64,000 bases of DNA from DTDX01 sp964608455 (GCA_964608455.1 CAZSNM010000003.1:1-64000), one strand, 5' to 3'; counted from the stretch's first letter, positions 50,858 through 60,279 are shown. The notes: a model not told the origin generated them from the letters alone. Numbers and translations are program-made.

Positions 50858-51991
50858 ATGAATAAATTAGTATCCATTATTGGGACAAGACCTGAAATAA
50901 TAAAGATGGCTCCATTAATACCACTATTAGATGAGAGATTTGAGCATAAAATTGTTTATACAGGACAGCATTACGATTATGAATTGAGCGAAATTTTCTT
51001 TAAGGAGCTTAATCTTAGAAAACCAGATTATAAAATAGAATACCACAGTAGTGGTAGTTATAATTTAGAGCAAAGTGAGTGCTGTTTCAAACCAATTATT
51101 TTTATGCTTAATGAGGTAAAATATGTATTAAATATTTATCATCCATCCTATTGCATAGTTTTGGGCGATACAAATTCTACCTTAGTTGGGGCTCTAGCTG
51201 CCTCTCAACTTAAAATCCCCATAATTCATATTGAAGCGGGTCTTAGAAGCTTTGATTTAAGTATGCCTGAAGAAAGAAATCGTATAGTTGTGGATCATCT
51301 TTCTTCGTTGCTTTTTGCTCCATCCATCTTAGCATTTAAACATCTTAAATGTGAGGGTTTAACTCAAGCTCATATCGTTGGAAATACAATAGTAGATATA
51401 TGCATGCGTTTAAGTATTGAAGCTTCTAAACTAAAGGAGTTTGAGAAATATAATTTAAATGCTAAGGACTATCTATTGGTAACTATTCATAGGGAATATA
51501 ATACACAAGAAGATGTTTTATTAAGGATTTTTAATGCATTGATGCAACTTTATGAAATTCAAATGATTTTACCATTGCATCCCAGAACAAAACAAAAGCT
51601 TATAGAGGCGGGAGCTTGGAATATAATAGTTAGTAAAGGTAAAACACATATTAAAATCATAAATCCCGTTGGATATTTGGAATTTTTATCTTTAATGCAA
51701 AATTCTAAAATGGTTTTAACTGATTCTGGAGGAGTTCAAGAAGAAGCAATAACACTTCATATACCATGTTTAACTTTAAGGGAAAATACTGAACGGTGGG
51801 AAACAATTTATCTTGAAGCAAATAGATTGGTGGGTACAAAACCTAAAAGAATAATAAATGAGGTAAGAAAAGCTTGGAATGATGAAGAATGGATTAAAAA
51901 AGTTGTTAATGTTAAAAATCCTTATGGAGATGGTCATGCTTCCGAAAAGATAGTATCGAAAATTAGCGAAGAATGTTTAGAGGGAATTTAA
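50858..51991 (+). CDS. wecB: UDP-N-acetylglucosamine 2-epimerase (non-hydrolysing)
   Basis: GT-B-fold epimerase of 377 residues that makes UDP-ManNAc from UDP-GlcNAc. It has GTRPEIIKMAPLI at residues 10-22, TGQHYDYELSEIFF, VLGDTNSTL, HIEAGLRSFDLSMPEERNRI and the C-terminal TDSGGVQEEA nucleotide motif. It opens the glycan island and supplies an amino-sugar precursor for surface polysaccharide or N-glycans. Confidence 0.92.
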   Translation: MNKLVSIIGTRPEIIKMAPLIPLLDERFEHKIVYTGQHYDYELSEIFFKELNLRKPDYKIEYHSSGSYNLEQSECCFKPIIFMLNEVKYVLNIYHPSYCIVLGDTNSTLVGALAASQLKIPIIHIEAGLRSFDLSMPEERNRIVVDHLSSLLFAPSILAFKHLKCEGLTQAHIVGNTIVDICMRLSIEASKLKEFEKYNLNAKDYLLVTIHREYNTQEDVLLRIFNALMQLYEIQMILPLHPRTKQKLIEAGAWNIIVSKGKTHIKIINPVGYLEFLSLMQNSKMVLTDSGGVQEEAITLHIPCLTLRENTERWETIYLEANRLVGTKPKRIINEVRKAWNDEEWIKKVVNVKNPYGDGHASEKIVSKISEECLEGI

Positions 51992-52020
51992 ATTTTTAAA
52001 ATCTTAATTGACTTCTTATT

Positions 52021-52467
52021 TTGGAGAAAATAATAAAAATGCTCTTATGGTTTTATCTTTTAATTTTTACTCTAGGATTAACATTATTTTCAATTTTCGC
52101 AAACAACCGTAGGTATAAATACTTACGGATGGCTTATGAAGTTTATAAAAATCGAGAAGAAAACTTTTTGGATTATGTTTTAATGGAGCTAACAGAGTTA
52201 GAGGAAACAACGATAAATAAAGAGATTAATCTCATGAAAAGAAGGGAAATTTTTTGGATTAGGATTTCACTCTTATCATATGGATTAATTATGGTTATAT
52301 GTGCAACAATAATGATTTTATCTTTTTATAATTTATTAAATATTCCTAAATTTGTTTCATTCATTTTTTTATGTTTATTAATTTGTTCTTCATATATTAA
52401 TTATAGAGGGTGGAGACATTTCAAATTTTCTAAAAGAAAAAAACTGTTTAAAAGGAGGAGGCATTAA
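52021..52467 (+). CDS. Small membrane protein of the glycan island
   Basis: Unrecognised protein of 148 residues starting with TTG. A hydrophobic helix is at about 5-27, then a charged helical segment (about 32-75), two further helices (about 79-103 and 106-126) and a very basic tail (KFSKRKKLFKRRRH). Its stop overlaps the GT2 start by 1 base (TAATG), so it is probably translated with the glycosyltransferase and may be its membrane partner. Confidence 0.55.
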   Translation: MEKIIKMLLWFYLLIFTLGLTLFSIFANNRRYKYLRMAYEVYKNREENFLDYVLMELTELEETTINKEINLMKRREIFWIRISLLSYGLIMVICATIMILSFYNLLNIPKFVSFIFLCLLICSSYINYRGWRHFKFSKRKKLFKRRRH

Positions 52468-53597
52468 TGATTCCATTAATTTATGGATTAGCCCCAATTC
52501 ATTTACCTTCATTTTTTTATTTGGATCTTATTGTAAGAGGAAAAGTTTTACCTAAAGGGCGTTATAAAGGTGAACCAATATCAATAGTGATCCCATGCCA
52601 TAATGAGGGGGCTGTGATAGGAAATACTTTAAGAGCATTATTAAAATTTAAGAAAAGAATTAAAAATTTGGAGATAATAGTTATCGATGATGCTAGTACA
52701 GACAACACTTTTGAAGTTGCTTCATCAATTAAAGATGATTATGTTAAAATAAAAGTGTTTAAAAGGGAGGAGGGGGGAAAAGGAAAAAGCGAAGCTATAA
52801 ACTTTGGAATTGAAAAAGCAACATATGATATAATATGTATTTTAGATGCTGATTCTAGACCGTATGCACGTTCTTTAGAGTATTTAGCTCCATATCTTAA
52901 AGGTAAACGTGTAGCTGCTGCCTGCGGGGTAATTAAAATAAGGAATAAAAACGTTAATTGGCTTACAAAGGTTGTTTCCCTCGAGTATAATATAGCAAAT
53001 TATATTCAATGGAAAAAATCTATGATCGATTCTTATGTTCCATGGATGCCTGGAACAATAACATTAATCAAAAAGCATCTTGCTAAATTCCCTCTATCAT
53101 TGGTTGAGGATGCTGAGCTAAGCGCAAAGCTTATTGAAAATGGTTACGTAATAATTGTTGATAAACGCGCTGTTGCATCTGAAATAGCACCTATAACTCT
53201 TAAAGCTTATTTAAGACAAAGAATAAGATGGGCTAGAGGAAATTGGCGCCTACTAAAGTACTATAAAAATAGAAAAATACTAATGAATTATTTTTTAACA
53301 TTTTTTGAGCGTATACAACCAGCTCTAACAATTATAAGCTATTCAATATTTTGGTGGGCTCTTTATTTTAGGCATTATGCCATAGATTTTATGCTTTCCT
53401 CGCTTTGGGTTTTTACATTAATCGTTACTTTCTTACTTTATAGACAAGCTGCAAAAGAATTTAATGAAAAATACAGCATTAAAACTTATCTCATTTACTT
53501 TTTTGTTTCTTCATTTTTATATCTTATTATATGGTTAAGAAGTTTATTCCCTATAAAAGGTTGGTATAAAACTGAAAGATATAGAGATTATCATTAA
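52467..53597 (+). CDS. Processive family 2 glycosyltransferase
   Basis: Membrane GT2 of 376 residues with all processive-synthase motifs: Asp in VIDDAST, DAD at 127-129, ED at 214-215 and QRIRW at 251-255. C-terminal membrane helices are at about 285-305, 315-335 and 348-368. The layout resembles hyaluronan, chitin/NodC and poly-GlcNAc synthases. These polymerise a sugar and export the chain. With wecB two genes upstream and a GH8-like hydrolase downstream, an exopolysaccharide role is likely. Confidence 0.85.
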   Translation: MIPLIYGLAPIHLPSFFYLDLIVRGKVLPKGRYKGEPISIVIPCHNEGAVIGNTLRALLKFKKRIKNLEIIVIDDASTDNTFEVASSIKDDYVKIKVFKREEGGKGKSEAINFGIEKATYDIICILDADSRPYARSLEYLAPYLKGKRVAAACGVIKIRNKNVNWLTKVVSLEYNIANYIQWKKSMIDSYVPWMPGTITLIKKHLAKFPLSLVEDAELSAKLIENGYVIIVDKRAVASEIAPITLKAYLRQRIRWARGNWRLLKYYKNRKILMNYFLTFFERIQPALTIISYSIFWWALYFRHYAIDFMLSSLWVFTLIVTFLLYRQAAKEFNEKYSIKTYLIYFFVSSFLYLIIWLRSLFPIKGWYKTERYRDYH

Positions 53598-53613
53598 TCT
53601 CTATATCTTTCAG
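53572..53613 (+). terminator. Perfect 19-bp hairpin at the end of the GT2 gene
   Basis: Arms CTGAAAGATATAGAGATTA (53572-53590) and its exact complement (53595-53613) flank a 4-base loop TCAT. The left arm encodes the last residues, and the TAA stop begins the right arm. A terminator or mRNA 3'-end stabiliser is likely. The rest of the gap to 53736 is AT-rich with no gene. Confidence 0.5.
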
Positions 53614-53736
53614 TAATTAATCCAATTTACTTAATGGTTAAATTAGTTAAGTTAACAACATACAATAATAATAACTAATAAAATTCTTATAACTAACTTT
53701 AATTATTATATTATTTCTAAAGTGAGGGGAGTTATA

Positions 53737-54483
53737 GTGAGGGAAAAGCCGAAACCAATAAGAACCCTCACTGGGATTGATGGTTTAGATGAAATGCTTG
53801 GCGGCGGAATACCTAAAGGAAGAATTCTTCTTATATGTGGAGCTCCAGGCACTGGAAAAACCACTATTGCTATGCAATACTTAATTAATGGAGTTTACAA
53901 GTATGGCGAAAAAGGTTTATACATAAGTTTTGATGAACCAATGTATCAAATATTTGAGGAAGCGAGCTATTTTGGATGGGATTTTAAAACGCTTTATAAC
54001 GAAGGAAGAATAGGTTTTCTAGATGTTTCAACACAAATAAAAAGCGGGAAATTTTCAATAAATAAGCTTGTTAATCTTGTAAAAGAGTCTATTAATAACA
54101 TTAAAGCTGAAAGAGTTTCTATAGACCCATTAACTGCTTTAACTCTTTTCTTTCCAGATATTTTAGAAAGAAGGGAAGCAATTTTAACGCTCTTCGATGC
54201 TTTAAAAGAGACTAAAGTTACATCCATAGTTACAGATGAGATTAGAGGAGATTTTGAAAGAGCAATATTGCTGGAAGAGTATTTAGCTGATGGAGTAATA
54301 ATATTAAGAAGTTCTCAAGTGGAGAAAGGACGTGTTAGAACGATAGAAGTTGAAAAGATGAGGGGGACTCAAATAAATGATCAAATAAGGCCATATATAA
54401 TAGATGATGACGGTGTAAAAATAATTTCAGAGAAAGATATATTTTCGTTTGCAGCTGAGCTTTTCGCTGGAAGAAGAGTTTAA
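53737..54483 (+). CDS. KaiC-like RecA-superfamily ATPase
   Basis: Single KaiC/RadA-like domain (about 248 residues) with GIDGLDEMLGGGIPKGRILLICGAPGTGKTT near the start. Walker A is GAPGTGKTT, and the Walker B-like region is RVSIDPLTALTLFF. I prefer GTG 53737 because GAGGGGAG lies 5 bases before it; GTG 53722 is the longer alternative. Archaeal single-domain KaiC proteins are often signalling or motility ATPases (FlaH/ArlH-like relatives). There is no archaellum gene nearby, so the role is unknown. Confidence 0.8.
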   Translation: MREKPKPIRTLTGIDGLDEMLGGGIPKGRILLICGAPGTGKTTIAMQYLINGVYKYGEKGLYISFDEPMYQIFEEASYFGWDFKTLYNEGRIGFLDVSTQIKSGKFSINKLVNLVKESINNIKAERVSIDPLTALTLFFPDILERREAILTLFDALKETKVTSIVTDEIRGDFERAILLEEYLADGVIILRSSQVEKGRVRTIEVEKMRGTQINDQIRPYIIDDDGVKIISEKDIFSFAAELFAGRRV

Positions 54484-54592
54484 AATAAGCCTTAAACTAA
54501 TCGTATATAACGTTTCATTTCTTATAGAGAGGTTTATTGTTAAATTCGGATGTAAACTCAAATTTTATTTCATAGAAAGCTACATCATCTAT

Positions 54593-55372
54593 CTAAACAG
54601 TGCCAACACCTATAAATTCTATAACTGGATCTCCTAAAACATTATCTTTATCTAAGGTTCTAGCATCCAATACGATTTTAATCCAATCAGAAGTACCCGT
54701 ATGCCATTTTTCATAGAAAAAATATTCAGGATACCAAATATAGCTTTCATTAAAGAATTGCTGCATTAACCTTAAACCTGGGCCTTGAACATTATCTAGC
54801 TTAACCCATGCTTCAAAACGATACCAAACAAAAGGTTTTATGCGGGGTTTATCTTCAGAATTGGGTAACGCAAACAATACTGCATCATTAAGATTTAATC
54901 CAGTTATTTGAATTGAAAATTTTCCACTATGAGCAACAGTACTATTTGAAATACATATTGGCGAGCCGTTTTGGACTTCAAAACCCCATGGAAAAGGCAT
55001 TAATCCGTTTGAATCTACAAACTTATAATTTTGTTATTTATTATTATCAATTTTTGTGATCTTTTCAAAGCTTGGATTTTGAAGTTTATTTTCACTAATT
55101 GGTATTATCTCAGGTTTATAAAGGCTTGCATATTCATAACTTTCAATAGTTTTAATTGATAAAGTTATTGTTTTAGCTTTATTAANNNNNNNNNNNNNNN
55201 NNNNNNNNNNNNNNNNNNNNNNNNNNNNNNNNNNNNNNNNNNNNNNNNNNNNNNNNNNNNNNNNNNNNNNNNNNNNNNNNNNNNNGAATTCGAAGTATAA
55301 TGAGGAAATCACAATAAATAATAAAACAATAATCGTAACTGTCACCTGATTTTTACCAAAAAATTTCCTCAA
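54593..55372 (-). pseudogene. Secreted carbohydrate-binding-like protein, broken by an in-frame stop and an assembly gap
   Basis: Reading leftward from 55372, an N-terminal membrane or signal segment (MRKFFGKNQVTVTIIVLLF) leads into the 100-N gap. LQNPSFEKITKIDNNK then meets a TAA at about 55036. The same frame continues without a break as QNYKFVDSNGLMPFPWGFEV and on to 54593. NPSFE ... PWGFEV followed by a beta-rich domain resembles CBM4/9-like carbohydrate-binding modules. So this is one gene interrupted by a single stop codon, either a decaying gene or a base-call error. Gap length is nominal, so the upstream frame is uncertain. Confidence 0.6.
55186..55285. other. Assembly gap (100 Ns)
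   Basis: Exactly 100 Ns, a usual scaffold placeholder. True length and content are unknown, and the linkage across it rests on scaffolding. Confidence 0.99.
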
Positions 55373-55424
55373 TTTAAACTCCTAATAAAAACGTTAATGT
55401 TTATTAACAAGTATTTTAGTAAAT

Positions 55425-55436
55425 AAATATATAAAA
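55425..55436 (+). promoter_or_regulatory. TATA box for the surface-protein/GH8 pair
   Basis: AAATATATAAAA lies 40 bases before the preferred ATG 55476, at the normal archaeal distance. Confidence 0.45.
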
Positions 55437-55475
55437 TTTTTGTTTTGTAAAGTTATTTGGGAGCAGTTAACTTTG

Positions 55476-57302
55476 ATGAATAATCGTTATAATCTTAAAT
55501 TAAAATTAATTCTTGCATTATTTATTTTGTTAATTTCTTTCTTAAGCATTACAAAACCAATAAATAGTGATCAATTAACTTTTAAAGAAGTGGTTAAAGC
55601 AGTAATATATGAGACGCTTATTTCAATCGATGATCCTGAATTTAAACCCTATAATTCATCCTTAGGTAGTGGAGTAATTGCTAGAGTAATTGATGTAAAT
55701 GGCATAAAATATTTTCAAAGCTTAATAGATGGGGTTGCTGAGCCTCCACCTGATGATTATTCATTTCGTTATTTAACTAAACTTCCTGAAGTTGATGTTT
55801 CTAAGCATTGGAGGCTCTATTTCAAACATAAAATTGTTAATTTGGTGGAGGCAGATTTAGTTAACTGCGTTTTAGATGGGTGGCATTCCTATTTAATAGC
55901 TCCTGGTGGAAGCATTTATGGAAATATTTGGCGTTTATACAAGTATAATTCCTCATGCCCAACAATTTTAAAAGCTAAATCCATTATAACCGCAAACACT
56001 TCCTATATAATTCATAATATTCCCTCAGGTTATAGAGTTACTTTTATATTCTCTTTTAAAACAGGAGATACCATACTTGATTCATGGGTTGAAGGGGGTG
56101 TTATAGGCAGGGAGATAATTAAATTTAAAGGTGTAAATTATACATTGCCATTAATGGAGTTAAATAGGATTAACCCCGGTTCCATAAAGCTTACTCCACC
56201 AAAACTTATAGAATATAACTTTAAAATTACAAATCTTAATGCGTCAAGCAGCTTAAGAATCCGTGTAGAATATAAATTTGGAGAAACAGCCGTGTGGGAA
56301 ATGCAGCTTTGGCCTTCAGGTAATCAAGGTAAATTAGGCGCTTTAGAATTTACCTTAGAACCTTTAGCTGCAAAAAACTTAACTATGAGTCTTATTTATC
56401 CAGAAGATAAAGATGATCATGCTGTGCTTATATACTTTAATGCCTTAATTCTTTCAGGTAAAAATGCACCTCCATTAATTGGTGAAATATGGGAAAACCT
56501 TTATGGAGTAAACTCTTATTTAGGCATAAAAGAATCTTGGGTTAAAATTAATGTGGACACTAAAGAAAATTCTAAAGTTAATTTATTTACTATTGTGGCT
56601 CCATATGTTTCGCCGTTTAGCCAAGATATTTTACCTTATGAACATTATTTAGAAATTAGAATTTTTGATAGTAACTATAAAAAGCTCATTTATGGCCCAA
56701 TAAAAATAGTTATAAATGGAACTATCAGAAAGGGGGATGAATTGCTTATAAACTACTCTATACCTATAAGTGAATTGAATTATAAAAGTGGCAGATACAT
56801 TTTTCAAATAGATACTTATAGAGTGGGACAAATAGAAGATATAAATTTAGCTAGAATTTCACTTCCATTTCATTTAAGCCTTCCAAACATAAAGGTAACA
56901 GGTTTAAAACTCGAAAATAAACCTAAAATCGGAGTGGATAATAAAGTTACTGCAACTATTATAAATGATGGTGAATATCCAGCTAACAACTTTCGAGTGG
57001 CTTTATATGTGAATAATGAAATTATTGAAGAAAAAATAATATCGTTAAAACCAAGCGAGGCAAAAGAATTAACTTTTAATTGGATACCTAAAACTAGAGA
57101 AAATAAAATAACTGTTAAAGCTGATGTTGAGGAATTCTTGCCTGAAGAAACGCTTAATGATAATCAATTTTCAAAACTTATAACAGCTGATTGGTTTTTA
57201 ATAAGTCCATACCTTATAACCGCTTCAATAGCCATACTAGCCATAATTGTTATTCTTCTTTATAACGCAGTAAAACGTAAACCTAAGAAGAGAGAAATCT
57301 AA
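55476..57302 (+). CDS. Large cell-surface protein with CARDB-like domain
   Basis: Protein of about 608 residues from ATG 55476 (MNNRYNLKLKLIL). A frame from 55440 would add 12 unlikely residues before the signal segment (about residues 7-27). A long beta-rich extracellular part follows. A CARDB-like domain near the C-terminus begins IKVTGLKLENKPKIGVDNKV and ends VKADVEEFLPEETLNDN. A membrane helix (about 578-598) and a basic tail close the protein. The N-terminal two-thirds is not recognised. It is 14 bases from the GH8-like gene and probably acts with it at the cell surface. Confidence 0.6.
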   Translation: MNNRYNLKLKLILALFILLISFLSITKPINSDQLTFKEVVKAVIYETLISIDDPEFKPYNSSLGSGVIARVIDVNGIKYFQSLIDGVAEPPPDDYSFRYLTKLPEVDVSKHWRLYFKHKIVNLVEADLVNCVLDGWHSYLIAPGGSIYGNIWRLYKYNSSCPTILKAKSIITANTSYIIHNIPSGYRVTFIFSFKTGDTILDSWVEGGVIGREIIKFKGVNYTLPLMELNRINPGSIKLTPPKLIEYNFKITNLNASSSLRIRVEYKFGETAVWEMQLWPSGNQGKLGALEFTLEPLAAKNLTMSLIYPEDKDDHAVLIYFNALILSGKNAPPLIGEIWENLYGVNSYLGIKESWVKINVDTKENSKVNLFTIVAPYVSPFSQDILPYEHYLEIRIFDSNYKKLIYGPIKIVINGTIRKGDELLINYSIPISELNYKSGRYIFQIDTYRVGQIEDINLARISLPFHLSLPNIKVTGLKLENKPKIGVDNKVTATIINDGEYPANNFRVALYVNNEIIEEKIISLKPSEAKELTFNWIPKTRENKITVKADVEEFLPEETLNDNQFSKLITADWFLISPYLITASIAILAIIVILLYNAVKRKPKKREI

Positions 57303-57316
57303 AAAATGGTGAATTA

Positions 57317-58588
57317 ATGGAAAAAATAAAAATAACCGCTATAACAGTAATTTTTATAGTTTTTGCACTTATCGTTTCGCAATCAGTTTATATAAATATC
57401 TATAAAATGCACATAAAATTTTTCAATAATTCTTTAAACTTAACATATACATTTACTACATATAACATTAAAGTTTCTTCATCTACAACTTTTTGGAACT
57501 CACAAAAAATAGAGTTAATAACGCTTTTAGAGGAGTCTGAAAATTTATGTAAAAACTTTGTGCTTTCCAAAATGATTACTAGTGAAGGTGCTGTTTACTC
57601 TACTTTTAGGCAAGGCTATAAAGAGTCGATGATTTACGGAGTTAATCATGAAGTTACAGCTGAATCCATAGGATTATTAATGCTTTACGCTATTAAAGAA
57701 GAGAATAAAACATTATTTGATAGAGAAGTGATTTTTCTTAAAGAAAAACTTCTTAGCCCTTTAGGCATATGCTATTGGAAATTAAGAGAAGACCTTTCGC
57801 CATTCACCTATAATGGATATTTTTCAAGCGCCTCAGTAGATGACCTCAGAATAATTGATGCTTTAATTGAAGGTTATAATTTATGGGGAGAGAACCAATA
57901 TTTATCTTTAGCTCAACTTATGATGAATGGAGTTTTTAATTATGAAGTAGATGAAACTAAAAATATTCTTGTGGATTATTATGTTTGGAAAAATGGTAAG
58001 GGAGAGAGAGCTAAAAGCTTAACCTTAGCTTACGCTAGGTTACCGACACTTTTAAAAATGGCAAAACTTGAAGAACGATGGATGAAAATTTTTAATGAAA
58101 CTTTAAAAGTTGTTTCTAACGGGTTAACTTTGCAACAATTATTTTACCACGAATATGATGTTAAAAATGGTAAATATGAGGGTAGTTACTTTAATAGCAT
58201 TGAGGAATTAATGATAGCGTTAAGTTTGGTTGAAATAGGAGAGGAGAGTAAAGCCTTTCTCATATACAATTTTTTAAAAAAAGATTATTTAAAAAGAGGA
58301 TTTATAAGTGATGTGTATTCACTTAATGGGAAAGGTAATCCATCTGACGCAGGTATTGGAAGCTACGCACTTTTGGTTAAGCTTTCCTTAAAACTGAAGG
58401 ATTATGATTTTGCTTTGAAAATAGTGTTTGATGAGATTTTAATTTCGCAAGAAAAAAATTTGGAGAGCGAGTATTATGGAGCTTTCATGAATGTTTGGCC
58501 TGATGGGAGAGATGCAAACGCTTACGATAACTTTCAAACTCTCCTAGCATTAAGAGAAATAATAAAAACTTTAAGCAATGTAGTCTGA
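57317..58588 (+). CDS. Membrane-anchored GH8-like glycoside hydrolase
   Basis: Protein of 423 residues with one N-terminal membrane helix (about 7-27) and an outside alpha/alpha-toroid domain. VNHEVTAESIGLLMLYAI (Glu116) and SSASVDDLRIIDALIEGYNLWG (Asp175-Asp176) align in pattern with the GH8 acid motif SEGQSYGM and the ATDADLxxAxAL motif. Later helical repeats end in WPDGRDANAYDNFQTLLAL. GH8 enzymes such as BcsZ trim beta-glucans in cellulose synthase operons. Similarity is by motif only, so activity is not certain. Confidence 0.6.
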   Translation: MEKIKITAITVIFIVFALIVSQSVYINIYKMHIKFFNNSLNLTYTFTTYNIKVSSSTTFWNSQKIELITLLEESENLCKNFVLSKMITSEGAVYSTFRQGYKESMIYGVNHEVTAESIGLLMLYAIKEENKTLFDREVIFLKEKLLSPLGICYWKLREDLSPFTYNGYFSSASVDDLRIIDALIEGYNLWGENQYLSLAQLMMNGVFNYEVDETKNILVDYYVWKNGKGERAKSLTLAYARLPTLLKMAKLEERWMKIFNETLKVVSNGLTLQQLFYHEYDVKNGKYEGSYFNSIEELMIALSLVEIGEESKAFLIYNFLKKDYLKRGFISDVYSLNGKGNPSDAGIGSYALLVKLSLKLKDYDFALKIVFDEILISQEKNLESEYYGAFMNVWPDGRDANAYDNFQTLLALREIIKTLSNVV

Positions 58589-58687
58589 TTTTAATGATTT
58601 CTTTTAAAGACGCTTTTATAGCAAATATGGTAGTTATAAGCTATGAAACAGTTTTAGGCGAATGAAAAAACATTGTATCAGTCATAA

Positions 58688-59064
58688 TTGTTGTTATATA
58701 GCTATTCTTATGTTAGCTGTGTATATCGTTTAAATCGATGTCTGAGAATATTGCTAATAAACAAACCATGCAATACCTTACATGCATTTATTCAATATGA
58801 TGAAAAAGCAAATATAACAATTATTGATGCAAGAGAACCTAAAGAGTATACAAACGGCCATATATCAACAGCCATAAATATTTCAATTCAATGCATGAGC
58901 CTCTGTTAAGGATGAGCGAGTTGAAAGAAAAGAATATTGTTGTTTATTGCGCTTCCGGTGTTAGAAGTAAACCATCAGCTGAAATGCTGAGTAAAAACGG
59001 TATTCAAAATGTTTGGAATTTAGTTGATAGCTTAAAAACTTGGATTGCTGCAGGATCCTATTGA
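58688..59064 (+). pseudogene. Degenerate rhodanese-like sulfurtransferase
   Basis: ITIIDAREPKEYTNGHISTAINI is a rhodanese core. The frame then ends at a stop near 58907, while the next frame continues as EPLLRMSELKEKNIVVYCASGVRS, including the active-site Cys loop, and NVWNLVDSLKTWIAAG to TGA 59064. A single-base frameshift near 58890 therefore breaks the gene. The segment before about 58770 is also scrambled across frames. In the 658 bases between the GH8-like gene and thiL, only this remnant and the tRNA are seen. Confidence 0.7.
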
Positions 59065-59127
59065 AAGATAAGTTGTAAATCACGTTTAGATGAACTTAAT
59101 AATTTTCCTTTATATTACGATATTACG

Positions 59128-59200
59128 AGCCCCGGGCGGGCTTCGAACCCGCGACCTGCGGTTTACGAGACCGCCGCTCTACCAGCTGAGCCACCGGGGC
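59128..59200 (-). tRNA. tRNA-Thr(CGU)
   Basis: A complete cloverleaf of 73 bases. The acceptor is GCCCCGG/CCGGGGC, the D-arm GGCTCAGCTGGTAGAGC, and the anticodon stem-loop GCGGT-CTCGTAA-ACCGC. The T-arm is GCGGG-TTCGAAG-CCCGC, with U73. No intron and no encoded CCA. U73 is usual for archaeal tRNA-Thr. Confidence 0.95.
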
Positions 59201-59246
59201 TTATTTTTAAATAAGTGTTTAGAAACCTTTTAATAGGGGTTTTAGT

Positions 59247-60242
59247 TTGTCTACAATTGAAGAATTAGGAGAGAGAGAGGTTATAAAGCTTTTTCTTAAA
59301 TATTTTGCATTTTCCACATTAAATTTAAGGTATCTTAATGATGACGTGTCTTTATTTAACTTGTTTAAAGATAAAATGGTTGTTTTAAAATGTGATATGC
59401 TTGTTTCATCCACTGATGTTCCACCTGGAATGAGCTTTAAACAAATCGGTAGAAAAGCAATTGTTTCAACAGTTAGCGATTTTGCTGCCAAAGGCGTTAA
59501 ACCTTTAGCGCTTTTAATTTCCATAGGATTGCCGAAAAATATGTCTAAATCAAATTTAATTCAATTAGCTTTAGGTTTATCTTCTGGAGCTAAGGAATAT
59601 AATGTTAAAATTATTGGTGGAGATACAAATGAAGCTAAAGAATTAGTGATTGATTGTATTGGTTATGGATTGTGTAATAAAAAAGATATAATATTAAGGG
59701 GAGGGGCCAGACCTGGAGATATTTTGGCTTCCACCGGAGAATTTGGAATTGTTTCAGCTGGGCTTAAAATGCTTTTAGAAGGATTAAAGGCTCCAAAAAA
59801 CCTAAAGCAAAAGCTGCTTAAACCAGTTTATATGCCTAAAGCTCATTTAAAAGAAGGGTTAGCACTAGCTAAGGCTAAAGCTGCAACAGCTTCCATCGAT
59901 TCAAGCGATGGATTAGCTTGGTCTCTTTTTGAGCTCTCCAGAATGAGTAAAGTAGGCTTTATAATAAAAAACTTGCCTATTGCAAAAGAAGCATTAAAAT
60001 TTGCAGAACTAAATAAATTAAACATTGTGGATTTAGCGCTTTATGGTGGAGAAGAATTTAATTTAGTTTTAACTATTAAGCGGGAAAAATGGTATAAAGC
60101 ATTAAAAGCTGTAGAAAAGGTTGGAGGAAAACTTTATTTTTTAGGAGAAGCTACAAAAAATAAAAAAATTATTTTAAATTTAAAGGAGCGAAAAGAGGAA
60201 GTTAAACCTTTAGGTTGGGAACATTTTAAGGAAAAAAATTAA
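59247..60242 (+). CDS. thiL: Thiamine-monophosphate kinase
   Basis: AIR-synthase-fold kinase of 331 residues that phosphorylates TMP to the cofactor TPP. It starts with TTG, and TIEELGEREVIKLF is the family beginning. The metal-binding DDVSLF, VSDFAAKGVKPLALL, GGDTNEAKE and SIDSSDGLAWSLFELS follow. It is the first gene of a rightward set with the Lon-like protease and PAC2 protein. Confidence 0.9.
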   Translation: MSTIEELGEREVIKLFLKYFAFSTLNLRYLNDDVSLFNLFKDKMVVLKCDMLVSSTDVPPGMSFKQIGRKAIVSTVSDFAAKGVKPLALLISIGLPKNMSKSNLIQLALGLSSGAKEYNVKIIGGDTNEAKELVIDCIGYGLCNKKDIILRGGARPGDILASTGEFGIVSAGLKMLLEGLKAPKNLKQKLLKPVYMPKAHLKEGLALAKAKAATASIDSSDGLAWSLFELSRMSKVGFIIKNLPIAKEALKFAELNKLNIVDLALYGGEEFNLVLTIKREKWYKALKAVEKVGGKLYFLGEATKNKKIILNLKERKEEVKPLGWEHFKEKN

Positions 60243-60279
60243 TTTAGAATCTTTAATACATTAAACAAAGGGAATTAAT

